DNA of 25,447 bases, taken from contig BFEA01000051.1 in NCBI GenBank assembly GCA_003427395.1, positions 2,343,605 through 2,369,051 of the forward strand. Reading direction: 5' to 3'. A program made the position numbers and the translations under genes. The notes below the pieces were generated by a model that made no database searches, was not told the origin of the DNA, and saw only the letters and a program-made list of their open reading frames with translations. Origin of the DNA: Chara braunii. Taxonomy: Eukaryota > Streptophyta > Charophyceae > Charales > Characeae. Shown here piece by piece: positions 1 through 7,891 of the stretch; position 1 is the first letter of the stretch; each line of letters starts with the position of its first letter.

Positions 1-532
1 GGGGGAGGTTTTCAGAGCCTAGCCAGAGGAGTCCAAATCCGGGCTACTTTATTTTTTTGAGCTTCGGTTGTCAAGGGGTGCCGAGGGTGGGGAGGGGGGG
101 GGGAAATAAATTAGTTTTTAAGGGGCTGAAGGGATTTTATAAGGGGGGTGCCTTAGTCTGATTCTGTTTTTTTTTTTTTTTATCTTTGTTTCCGTGACGA
201 ATTCTGATGTGTGTAGAGCAGGACACCCTGGCCGTCCCTAATTTTTGTGACTATTGATGTATTTGCCCTTGGGCACTGGGCCCTGTTAATAGAGGTGCAA
301 TTTCGGGCTAAAGAAAAAAAAAAAAAGATAAGATCCCAAAAAAGAAAAAGTCCTTTGTTTTGCAATTCCACACAACATTTTTTTTCTGGAATTTTCTGAA
401 TCTGTTTCTTTTTTTTTTTTTTTGGACGCTAGAGCTGCCCGGGACCCTGCCCAGGGTTCATGCCCAGCCGGGCACCCCGGGCGTGTATCCGGGCACGAGT
501 TGAGTGTCAGGGCGCCCGGACGAACAGCCTAG
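1..532 (+). mobile_element. Miniature transposon copy A, cut by the window edge
   Basis: Non-coding miniature element whose left end lies outside the window. From the first base it follows copies B (17287-17751) and C (19210-19625): an 'aaatccgggct' segment, a T-rich stretch, a G-run near 90-112, 'ggggctgaagggatttta', then the shared core that starts near 'gacgaattctgatgtg' at about 197. It continues with 'caattccacacaacat' near 363, a T-run and a GC-rich right arm (about 434-532) with GCCCGGG-type palindromes. It ends in CCTAG at 528-532, like the right ends of copies C and F. The core is split by about 120 bp of extra sequence (see 212-330). It has no coding capacity, so movement would need a transposase in trans. 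Identity as a family member is well supported by the copies in this window; the superfamily (8-bp duplications in other copies suggest hAT-like) is inference. Confidence 0.75.
212..330 (+). mobile_element. A-tailed insertion inside copy A (possible SINE fragment)
   Basis: Copies B, C, D, E and F run straight from the 'gaattctgatgtg' part of the core into the 'aaaagttgtttg' part. Copy A instead has about 120 bp between these two points. The extra piece ends in an A-run (about 313-326) followed by 'gataagatccc', where the core resumes. An A-tail at one end suggests a small retroposon inserted on the plus strand. I see no clear target duplication and no convincing pol III A/B boxes, so the class is uncertain. 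Confidence 0.4.
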
Positions 533-540
533 TCAAACTG

Positions 541-835
541 GATAAACTTGGATTTGACGTGACCAAAGAGAGGATAAGCATATATATCACGTGGCCAAAA
601 AGTGGATAAGCATGGATGTCACGTGGCGTCAGAAGTGGATAAGCATGGATGTGGCGTGGTCAAAAAGTGGATAAGAAGCGGATAAACATGGATGTGACGT
701 GGCCAAAAAGTGGGTTAAACATGGATGTGACGTGGCCAAAAAGTGCATGAGCATGGATATGACGTGGCCAAAAAGTGGATAAGCATGGATGTCACGTGGC
801 CAAAAAGTGGATAAAAGCGTGGATAAGGCCTTTAA
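541..835. repeat. 32-bp minisatellite with ACGTG cores
   Basis: About nine head-to-tail units of roughly 32 bp. A typical unit reads as 'aaaaagtggataagcatgga' followed by 'tgtgacgtggcc'. The ACGTG cores fall at 589, 621, 697, 730, 762 and 794, so spacing is 32-33 bp where units are intact. Some units have CACGTG (588, 620, 793), others GACGTGG. One unit has lost the core (gtggcgtggt near 651). ACGTGGC is the core of plant ABRE/G-box sites bound by bZIP factors (established knowledge); whether this array binds anything is not known. Reading frames through it encode only periodic peptides and are not genes. Confidence 0.9.
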
Positions 836-899
836 AAAAAAAAAAAAACGAGAATCTCGGGAAGTGTGATTCCACCCCTTTAAGTTCTCAACCCTAAAG

Positions 900-1200
900 A
901 TATAGGCATGAATGAATGTGGCCGCAAAAAGTGGACAAAAGCATGAATGAAGGAAAAACACTGGATAAGCTTGAGCGAAGAGTGGTTTTCAAATGTGGCG
1001 GTGGTAGGCTATGTGCATTGTGGTGGGACGCTTTAGTGCCCTTGCACAATGACAGGTCGTGGTAGTACGATAGATGGCAGGATTTTACAGAATTGAAAAA
1101 AAAAAAACAAAAAAAAAACTGGATAAGCACGGATGTGACTAAGAAGTGGATAAGCATGAATGTAGCCCAAAAGTGAATAAAAGTGGATGTAGCCCAAAAG
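900..1200. repeat. Degenerate outlying units of the same minisatellite
   Basis: Diverged relatives of the 32-bp unit appear at about 905-970 ('aaaaagtggacaaaagcatg', 'actggataagc') and 1121-1200 ('ggataagcacggatgtgac', 'aagtggataagcatgaatg', 'tagcccaaaag'). They are separated by an A-run (1098-1118) and unrelated sequence. The ACGTG core is mostly lost here. This looks like the worn edge of the 541-835 array. Confidence 0.65.
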
Positions 1201-1245
1201 GCAAAGGCACACAAAAAAAATAGTAACGCCGGAAAATGTGTGTGC

Positions 1246-2079
1246 GAGAGAGAGGGAGAGAGAGAGAGAGAGAGGATAAGCAGCACTAGAGGGAGATGGA
1301 GAGACAGAGGAAGAAGCTGAAAGACAGGAGCAGCAGATAAAGGAGAAAGAGAGTAGGGGAGGTGAAGAGAGAGAGACAGACAGAAGGTGGTCAGAGGAAG
1401 CACGTGAAAACAAATGAGGAACAGTACGGGGAAGGAGAAGAGGAGAGAGTAGGAGCAGGCGATGGCAGAGGAGGAGGTAAGAGGAGGAGAGGGGGGAAGA
1501 GACGGAGGAGGGAGGAGGAAGGGGGGCAAAGTAAAGAGGGAGGAGGGTGGAGGGAAGAGGGAGGAGGGAAGAGGGAAGAGAGAAGAGGGAAGAGGGAAGA
1601 GGGAGGAGGGAGGAGGGANGAGGGAAGAGGGAAGAGGGAGGAGGGAGGAGGGAAGAAGGAGGAGGGAGGAGGGAAGAGGGAAAAGGGAAGAGGGAGGAGG
1701 GAGGAGGGAGGAGAGAGGAGCAAGAGAGGGGAGAGGAGGACAAAGGAGGAGAGGAGGGAATAAAAGACGGAGGAGGGAGGGAGGAGGGAGGAGGGTAGAG
1801 AGGCAAGAGAGGGAGGAGGGGGGACGGAAGAGGGACGAGGGAGAAGGGAGCAGGGAAAAGGGAGGAGGGAAGAGGGACGAGGGAGAAGGGAGCAGGGAAA
1901 AGGGAGGAGGGAGGAGGGAGGAGGGAAGAGGGAAGAGGAAGGAGGGAGGAGAAAGGAGGGAGGAGAACGTCGACGACGAAATTCACTGCGTGCTGAATAA
2001 ATTCTAGGTTCACAGTTTTCGGGGTTCTGAAAGAAAGAGAGAGGGAGAGGGGGGGGGGGGGGGAGACAGAGAGAGAGAA
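1246..2079. repeat. Polypurine tract with GA, GGA and GGGAAGA repeats
   Basis: A (GA)n block at 1246-1275 leads into a nearly uninterrupted purine strand. It is densest at 1440-1975, built of GAGGGAGGAGGGAAGAGG-type variants, and a G15 run lies at 2049-2063. A segment with 'gacgagggagaagggagca' occurs twice (about 1833 and 1876), a local tandem duplication. One base (1619) is called n, so the assembly was uncertain. Six reading frames stay open only because purine-rich triplets contain few stops; the Glu/Arg/Gly-rich and Pro/Ser/Leu-rich products are not believable proteins. Such mirror-like purine tracts can form triplex (H-DNA) structures in general. Confidence 0.9.
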
Positions 2080-2391
2080 ACAAGCTAGCTTTTTTTTTTT
2101 TTCAAGGAACACGATGGCTTTATTTCATTCGAATACAGACAAAAGTAGACAACATTTTTAACGAAAAAAATGAAAATCCACTTGTTTGCCCAATTAATTT
2201 TCTTATACGCGCCCTTAAGGAATTCTTTTTTCTTCTTTTTTTTTAGGAGGGGGGTGCGGGAGAGCGGGAGGGCAGAAAAAAGGACTTTAAGGAAGACTTA
2301 TCTTGGCCTTTTGTAATCATAGCCCCCGGAAGGCTTTTTTCATTTATTTAATAACAGAATTCTTTTTCAGTTTCCCGTTTCTGTTCTGCTA

Positions 2392-2424
<33 letters not shown>

Positions 2425-2499
2425 CGCTCAACCGTTCTCTTCGTATCAGAGGGTTTTTTTTTTTGATACGTCAATGCGCAGGAGGGAAGGGAGAAAGCA
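2080..2499. other. Non-coding stretch with long T-runs
   Basis: No gene is supported. It contains T-runs at about 2090-2101, 2394-2422 (29 T) and 2453-2464. A short hairpin is formed by cgtatca (2442-2448) and tgatacg (2464-2470) around the last T-run. Confidence 0.6.
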
Positions 2500-2507
2500 G
2501 TAAAAGA

Positions 2508-2770
2508 CTAGGCTACCAGCCGGGCCGCCCGGGTCACCCTATTTTCCCGGGCGGCCCGGCCGTGCAAGGACTAGGGAAGGTCCCAGCCAAGAAAAAAAAA
2601 AAAACCCAAAAAATCCGGAAAAAAACTATGTTATGCAGAAAACCACACTAAACAACTTTTGCCTCAGGGTCACATCGAAATTCCTTGCCGAATTTCAATT
2701 AAAAATTTAATTTACTCTTTTTTTTTTGGCCCGGCCGGGCAAGTGGACCCGGGCCACTCTGGTAACCTAG
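2508..2770 (-). mobile_element. Miniature transposon copy F, 263 bp, with TIRs and near-perfect 8-bp duplication
   Basis: Terminal inverted repeats run about 30 bp: the left end begins CTAGGCTACCAGCCGGG and the right end, read inward on the minus strand, begins CTAGGTTACCAGAGTGG. Both arms then share CCCGGGTCAC-type sequence. Flanks are gtaaaaga (2500-2507) and ttaaaaga (2771-2778), 7 of 8 identical, consistent with an 8-bp target site duplication. The interior core (about 2627-2690) matches copies A-E on the minus strand, including 'tatgttatgcag', 'aaacaacttttg' and 'gggtcacatc'. Extra GC-rich palindromes (gggccgcccggg and partners) lie near the left end. It has no coding capacity. hAT-like placement rests only on duplication length. 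Confidence 0.8.
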
Positions 2771-2873
2771 TTAAAAGATTCAAAAAAAAAAACAGTGAAA
2801 GACAAGCCATGGCGAACTCTTACTTTCCGTAACAGGAAATCGTTTTTTTTTCTTTTTTCGGCTTTTTTCTTTT

Positions 2874-2900
2874 AACAGGAAATCATTTTCGATGGAAAAG
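2874..2900. repeat. Direct repeat shared with 4349-4375
   Basis: 'aacaggaaatcatttt' plus 'atggaaaag' two bases later occurs here and again at 4349-4375, each directly after a T-rich tract. A shorter version (aacaggaaatcg) lies at about 2831-2842. This suggests fragments of one dispersed repeat on the plus strand; its class is unknown. Confidence 0.6.
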
Positions 2901-2987
2901 CTGTACACGAAATCCCACGGGTCCAATCTCTACTCAGCCCGCTGCGCGCCATTCTTCCTCAGCGGGGGATACCACGTGTCACGCCAA

Positions 2988-3094
2988 CCGTCTTCCCCCG
3001 AACATAACGCACCCTCATCTTTTGACTGTATCGGAGCGGAAAGATGACTTGTATACATTCATTATCAGGTTGCGTTATGTTCGGAGAAAGACGG
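2988..3094. repeat. Inverted repeat (hairpin) with flanking CACGTG motifs
   Basis: The left arm 2988-3011 and right arm 3071-3094 are complementary at 22 of 24 positions (ccgtcttc...aacataacgca against tgcgttatgtt...gacgg) with a 59-base loop. Just outside the arms are CACGTG at 2973-2978 on the left and at 3109-3114 and 3125-3130 on the right, so weaker symmetry extends outward. It could be a fold-back element or a palindromic regulatory region; no target duplication was found. Confidence 0.75.
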
Positions 3095-3229
3095 TAGGTA
3101 GCGGGCATCACGTGTCCCTATTGACACGTGGCTGAATATTGCTATTTCCTTTTTTTTTTTTCTTCCTACACTGATTCGTGTACGGAAGCAAGTGTACGGC
3201 CACTGCTTTTCCTCTCTTCTTATTTCCTT

Positions 3230-3332
3230 AAAAAAAAGGAAAAATCCTTGGTACTGTGCGCGGCTTTTTATTTTTCCCCCAAAAAATATTAATATTATAT
3301 TACACAAGCTGGAGATCGGGTCCGGCGTCCCT
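3230..3332 (-). mobile_element. Possible retroposon 3' fragment related to the 6131-6400 insertion
   Basis: Positions 3309-3332 match 6254-6277 at 22 of 24 bases (ctggagatcgggtccggcgt here). In the 6131-6400 element this segment lies upstream of the poly(A) tail on the minus strand. Here the minus strand continues into AT-rich and T-rich sequence. This may be a diverged or truncated member of the same family; the boundaries are approximate. Confidence 0.4.
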
Positions 3333-3468
3333 CACAAGACAGAGGCACCCTTTTCGGTATGATCCCGAAACTCCGACCAGGTTCATACCGAGGTTGCGCA
3401 GTTCACACGAACATGCGTGTTTTTTTTTTTTTTTTTTCCGTGAGTTCAATGCATGAGGACTTGTAAAT

Positions 3469-3914
3469 ACTTGTTCGCCCTCAGGGCAGCGGTCCGGATT
3501 TGGCCATTTCCCGACGCCTGAAATTGTTTGCTTGCTGGGGTATAACGCCTCTAGGCTTCCCTTCCTCCGGGTTGTTTGTTGAGGATTCCCGGCCTCAGGT
3601 TAAATGTTTCTGAAGTAATATGAAGCCCTCAGGGCGCTTTTTTTGTAAAAAAAAAAAAAAAAAAAAACTTGGGCGAATGTTTCTGAAGTAATATGAAGCC
3701 CTCAGGGCCCTAATTTTGTAAAAAAAAAAAACAAAAAAAAAAAAAACAACTTGTTCGCCCAACGCCTAAACCTAAACTGGGTAATGGCCCCAGATGGTTC
3801 AGGGTTCGACACTCCGGGTAGTGTTCGTTGAGGATCCCCGGCCTCTTACTCTTTGTAATGGAATGATCTCGTCCTTTTGTTAAAAATAAAAGTGAAAATA
3901 AAAAAACTTGTTCG
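3469..3914 (+). mobile_element. Two SINE-like A-tailed units sharing one 9-bp flanking sequence
   Basis: The 9-mer acttgttcg occurs at 3469-3477, 3749-3757 and 3906-3914. The two intervals between them each end in an A-rich tail, as expected for retroposons bounded by target duplications. The second unit (3758-3905) contains gggttcgacactcc, close to a pol III B box (GGTTCRANNCC), suggesting a tRNA-derived head. The units are only partly alike: both contain a 'gttgaggat.cccggcctc' segment (about 3579 and 3829). The first unit also has an internal duplication: a 32-bp stretch at 3603-3634 is repeated exactly at 3676-3707, each copy followed by its own A-run. The 9-mer pattern is seen directly; SINE identity is inference. 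Confidence 0.6.
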
Positions 3915-4070
3915 TTGGAAGCCTGTATGCAGAGCAATTTCGGGGCTCTGTTCAATCACTTTCATATCACTTGCCCTCTTTCTTCGGTCGGTATGGCACC
4001 ACGGGTTGCCCCGACACGGGTTGGTAAATGGAATATAAATGTTGGGAGTTTCTATGAGAGAAGCGCAGAG

Positions 4071-4071
<1 letters not shown>

Positions 4072-4131
<60 letters not shown>
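4072..4131. repeat. (GA)n microsatellite
   Basis: About 30 uninterrupted GA dinucleotides. The Arg-Glu, Ser-Leu and similar peptides from frames crossing it are artefacts of the repeat. Confidence 0.95.
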
Positions 4132-4134
<3 letters not shown>

Positions 4135-4439
4135 TGATTATCGACCGCGTTCCGTTTCCGCGGTTCTCCTGGGTCATACCTACACATCTCGCATAAATTT
4201 GTGTTTTTATTTTTGTTTTTTTTTTTAACATGGACTTCAATCTCGATCGCATGTGTGTCTCATCTCATGTGTGTCTCACCTTCGATTCTTGATTGTTTGT
4301 GTGTTCACTCACCTCTTAAGAGAGTAGGGAGGTAGGTTTTTTTTTTTAAACAGGAAATCATTTTGCATGGAAAAGGCGAAAGCATTTGAGAAAAGAAGAC
4401 AGTGTAGTTTCGCAGAAAATAAGAAAGAAAAAACAGATG

Positions 4440-5000
4440 AAGACGGACATCACACCTTCTTCTCCGTCTGATGTGGCGATTAGGCAGAAGTGGCCACGTG
4501 GCACACCCAGAACACGCCGCGCTGCTGAGCGTGTCAGACCCTTTCACAGCTTCCAAGCACCGTTCAGACGGCGAAGCCGAAGAAGCCGGGCATACTGCGC
4601 GCCAAGCTACGCCCTTGCATCGCGAGTCCGCCGCCGAAAGCGCCGATGACGTGGCAGCAACTGCAGCGGGCAGCGGCCTGGCGGCCGCCGCGTGGACGGC
4701 GGCGGCGGCGGCGGCGGCGGCGCTGCTGGTCATCTTCACCGTCCACTCCTCCCTCCTCCTCCTCCTCCTACTGCTTTAGCCCAAGATCACACTTGCGCAA
4801 ATTAGGAGATTGCAGTCGTTGATCTTTGCTATCTACGGTCAGTATCTCTTAATTCGTGCAAGTGGGACCTAGCCCTCAGTAGTTCTTAACCCAGAAAACG
4901 ACGACGACGACTCAGTAATTGCACCTCTTCTCTCCTCCTCTCCTTCACTTCCTCATCCTCCCTTCTCCTCCCTTCGCCTCTCCTCCTTCCCACAGAGTTG

Positions 5001-5059
<59 letters not shown>

Positions 5060-5450
5060 GCCGAGGCTATAATCAAGATGGGCCCAAGACCGACCCGGTG
5101 TGTCGTTTGCGCCGTCGTTTGACACGTGTACTACCACCTCAGAAACAACGTTGCCACGTCAGCTCCTCTTCCAGTGCGCCTGGCTGGTCGGCCGAGAGGC
5201 AATACCGTCTGTTGCCTGCCGTAATTACACGGCGGCTGGCTCGCGCGCAGACCTGGCGGGGGCGGGAGACACTTGGCCGAGTCACATCCATGCGGGCGCA
5301 CATTTTTTGGCTCCAGCCCCCCGCCAAAACACGCAGCCCGCGGAGGCGAGTTCCGCCTGCATCGATGGAACCAACGAAAAACAGCCGTCCGATCTGATCG
5401 TGCGCCCGATCTTCAGCCGAAGCTCAGCCTCGCCGTCCCACCTGCAAGGG
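4440..5450. promoter_or_regulatory. GC-rich island with several bZIP/G-box type sites
   Basis: The local sequence is much richer in CpG than its flanks. It contains gccacgtggc around 4495-4500, tgacgtggca at 4647-4656, CACGTG at 5123-5128 and tgccacgtca at 5152-5161; these are classic plant G-box/C-box hybrid motifs. It also carries (CGG)n at about 4698-4721, CTC repeats near 4749-4770 and a (CT)n/(CA)n block at 5004-5059. Several open frames exist on both strands (for example minus 4305-4739 with an alanine run from the CGG repeat), but none resembles a protein I recognise and the frames conflict. It could be the promoter/5' region of an undetected gene or another GC-rich repeat; the regulatory role is inference. 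Confidence 0.35.
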
Positions 5451-5514
5451 AAGGAATTTTTTTTTTTTTCGTAAAGATTTTCTCCTTTCTCTTTCTATTT
5501 TATCGAAGGACTGT

Positions 5515-5594
5515 TGAAATACCCCTGAAACTTTGGATATTTCCTTAGATACCCTAAAACACAGAGGTACGCTGAAATGCCCCAAACTTTGCAT
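5515..5594. repeat. Short direct repeat near the LINE 3' end
   Basis: 'tgaaatacccctgaaacttt' (from 5515) and 'tgaaatgccccaaactttgc' (from 5573) are diverged copies of one motif about 58 bp apart, between the putative LINE tail and the end of ORF2. The piece may be 3' untranslated sequence or a small separate repeat. Confidence 0.5.
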
Positions 5595-5691
5595 CTGCCC
5601 GTGTCCCGCTCATAGGCAACGTCGCCGTATGCGCTGGCGCTGGGCTGCAGGGGCCTGTGCACTTCTTTTGCAATCTGCAGGGTGCAACGGC

Positions 5692-6130
5692 CTAAAATAC
5701 TGGGGCAGTCCAGCTCTTGTTTTCTGAGTCAAACATCGCACTAATTGGCCACTTAGCCAGTAGGGCGTAGTTTTGTTGGATAGGATCTACTATGCCCAGA
5801 CCCCCTTCGTCCCTGTGAAAGCATACAGCTTCCCATGCCATTTTACTAATAAAGCCCTGCAGTTCAGACGGCGGTGGCTTCCACAAGAATCGTGCAGCTA
5901 TATACTTAATTCTTCGGTACGCATCCTTGCTTGTTAGAGGGAACCAGAGGATGGAGAAGGCAGCCGACGAAATGACCATGGCTCTACCAAAAAGTGACAG
6001 TTTGAAGTTTCTAACCCAGCCCAGGATCCTTGCTGTGACCTTTTCCACAAGGACGGAGTCCTGGGTGTTTGAGCAATCCCGTAGTGCAATCTGGACCCCT
6101 AGGAATCTCTCGGAGCTGTTGGCTGGGATT
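5692..6130 (-). pseudogene. LINE ORF2, C-terminal (post-RT) part
   Basis: The reading frame runs from about 6130 down to a TAG at 5692-5694. It starts with an 'ERFLGVQI' segment, the counterpart of the RYLG motif that follows the RT palm in plant LINEs. It continues with 'ARILGWVRNFKLSLFGRAMV', 'FLWKPP' and 'DEGGLGIVDP', matching the usual W-x-x-LSLAGR, RRFLW and EGGLG(I/L) motifs of this region. It ends soon after 'NYALLAKW', well short of a full ORF2 C-terminus, so it is truncated or stopped early. It is separated from the RT palm by the 6131-6400 insertion and lies in a different frame from it. Confidence 0.85.
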
Positions 6131-6400
6131 TCTTTTTTTTTTTTTTTTTTTTTTTTGGGAAAACAGCCCGTTCATATGCTAGAGGTGCTGATAAGAGCAG
6201 ACACCGCTAGCATAGTCGGGAAGGCTCCATCTATTGGTGGGGAGCAACACCTGCTGGAAATCGGGTCCAGCGTCCCTGTAAACAGCCATTCGTCATAAAC
6301 CGTGCCACGTGTCACAGCGCAAAGCTCCTAGACCGTTAGTATGTGAACACGCAAGCACGCAGAATTCATAGCGAAGAGCAGCATTAATCGCCCTCTGCCC
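6131..6400 (-). mobile_element. Poly(A)-tailed SINE-like insertion in LINE ORF2
   Basis: The LINE protein match breaks off after about 6410 on the minus strand and resumes at 6130. Between them is sequence without coding similarity that ends, on the minus strand, in a long A-run (T-run 6133-6156 on plus). This is the signature of a retroposon inserted on the minus strand. A 36-bp segment near 6218-6253 is shared with the 3' part of the insertion at 21378-22442 in the same orientation relative to the tail (motif ccagcaggtg, then gctccccaccaa and agatggag). Positions 6254-6277 match 3309-3332. CACGTG lies at 6304-6309. The 5' edge is approximate and no target duplication was found. Confidence 0.6.
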
Positions 6401-7891
6401 ATCGCAATCATTGAGGCCCCAGTCAATACATAATTCAAAGGAGGAAGGGAGGATGTATGATGACTTCTCCCAATTGATCGAGGCTTCTGAGAGGATGCAG
6501 TACTTTTCTATGACTTCCTTCAGGGCACCCATAGAGGGTCTTGTGTTGGCGCATGCTATGGCGAGGTCGTCCGCGAGAGCCCCCTCTTTCCATTGAATAG
6601 AGTGGGGGATACTCCGACCCACTATCGCATCATTGATCCTAATGTTGGCCATCAGCACATCCAGTTGGACAACGAACATCAGCGGGGCTAGTGGGCAGCC
6701 TTGCCTTAAGGATCTTGTGAGTGGAAATTCTCTGGAGAGTTTGCCATTCACTAATACCATCGAAGAGGCCTCCCCGTACATTGCTTTCACCCATGTTATG
6801 AACCCCTCTCCCAAACCCATCCTTCTCAGTGTGGTAATGACGAATGCCCATCCTACCTTGTCGTATGCCTTCTCCATGTCCAAGAGAAGGATGACAATGT
6901 TCATTTGTTTTGACTCCAGAATTTCCAGGGCCTGCATTGTGGATATTATATTTTCGAATATTGACCGGCCTTTTACGAAGGCGCCTTGTTCGCTACCCAC
7001 CAAGCCAGGAAGGAGGTCCGTCAGTCTAATGGCGAGTGCTTTGGCTAGGATCTTATACGCCACATTCAGCACCGAGATTGGTCTGTAATTTTGGACCTCT
7101 CTCTTGTCTCCTTTTTTTTAGAGTAAGGGTATGATCCCCTTCAACCACTCCTTGGGGAGGGCTTTCGAGGATAGGGCGTTGTTGTAAATTTGGCACAGAA
7201 ACGGCGCAAAGGAATCCCATGTACATAGGAAGAGCTCAACCGGCAAACCATCAAGACCGGGACATTTCCCGCTAGCCATCTTCTTTGCTGCTTGATGGAG
7301 TTCCTGGTGAGTGAACGGAGCATCTAAGCCATGGCTGGCATTTGGGGGGATACCAACTCTAATTCCGTCCCAAAAGGGCGATGTGGCTGAGAGATCAGTA
7401 TCCATCATGGTCTGAGGTCTCCTTGTGGAAACAATATCACTGAAGTACTCTAGCGCGTAATCACACATTGTTTCCAAGTCTAAGGAGACTGGGCACGACG
7501 CAAAAAATGGGTGGGAGAGCTCGTGGATCACCGGCTTAGCTTGGCTCAGAATGAGGGCTCTGAAAGTATCCCTGGTCATTCTGTCATAGCCAATCAGACC
7601 TCTTACCTTGAGCCACTGCAGCCAGTCCTCCAGTTTCTTGATCTCCATAGCTTCCAACAGAACTATGTTATCGGATCGTTGATTAGCCCAGTAGTGGTCT
7701 GAGAACACATCTTTATCCATATTATGTTCTGCCTCAGCTATTTTTCTACGGATTTGGATTTCGGACCAGGTTCGGTTTGCAGCTTTCATTCTGGAGAAAG
7801 TCTTTAAAGCTGAGAAGATGATATTAATTCTCGTTTCCGCCCAATCATGTTCGTTTTGGAAGAGGTCCTTTGCTAACGTCCATTTAGACAT
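6293..7891 (-). pseudogene. LINE ORF2, reverse transcriptase part
   Basis: One frame runs from 7891 to 6293 with a single TAA stop at 7118-7120. The upstream stretch (7891-7121) ends with a clear RT entry motif, 'KMASGKCPGLDGLPVELF', and 'LPKEWLKGIIPLL'. After the stop the frame continues with 'NYRPISVLNVAYKILAKAL', the standard fingers motif. Numbered from the Met at 7072: 'LLLDMEKAYDKV' holds the first catalytic Asp (about residue 65), 'SLRQGCPLAPLMF' (122-133) is the RQG(C)PLSP box, and 'ALADDLAI' (165-172) is the YADD/FADD box with both Asp present but Leu in place of the aromatic residue. The element would copy its RNA at nicked target DNA if intact. The stop and the insertion downstream make it non-functional. 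Confidence 0.92.

Noticed and set aside
541-835. CRISPR-like direct repeats
   Set aside because: Units are contiguous and diverged without unique spacers; the context is eukaryotic.
629-961. Minus-strand frame with periodic 'HFLATSHPCL' peptide
   Set aside because: The periodicity comes from the 32-bp minisatellite, which is not a multiple of three over long runs, and the units decay into stops.
1033-2112. Long open frames on both strands across the GA/CT-rich tract
   Set aside because: They are open because purine or pyrimidine triplets contain few stop codons; all frames are equally open and the products are pure low complexity.
4305-4779. Alanine-rich minus-strand ORF and leucine-rich plus-strand ORF
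   Set aside because: Both are driven by CGG and CTC repeats, they overlap on opposite strands, and neither shows a recognisable domain.
5457-5470. T-run as a transcription terminator
   Set aside because: It fits better as the poly(A) tail of the minus-strand LINE; the window has many such homopolymers.
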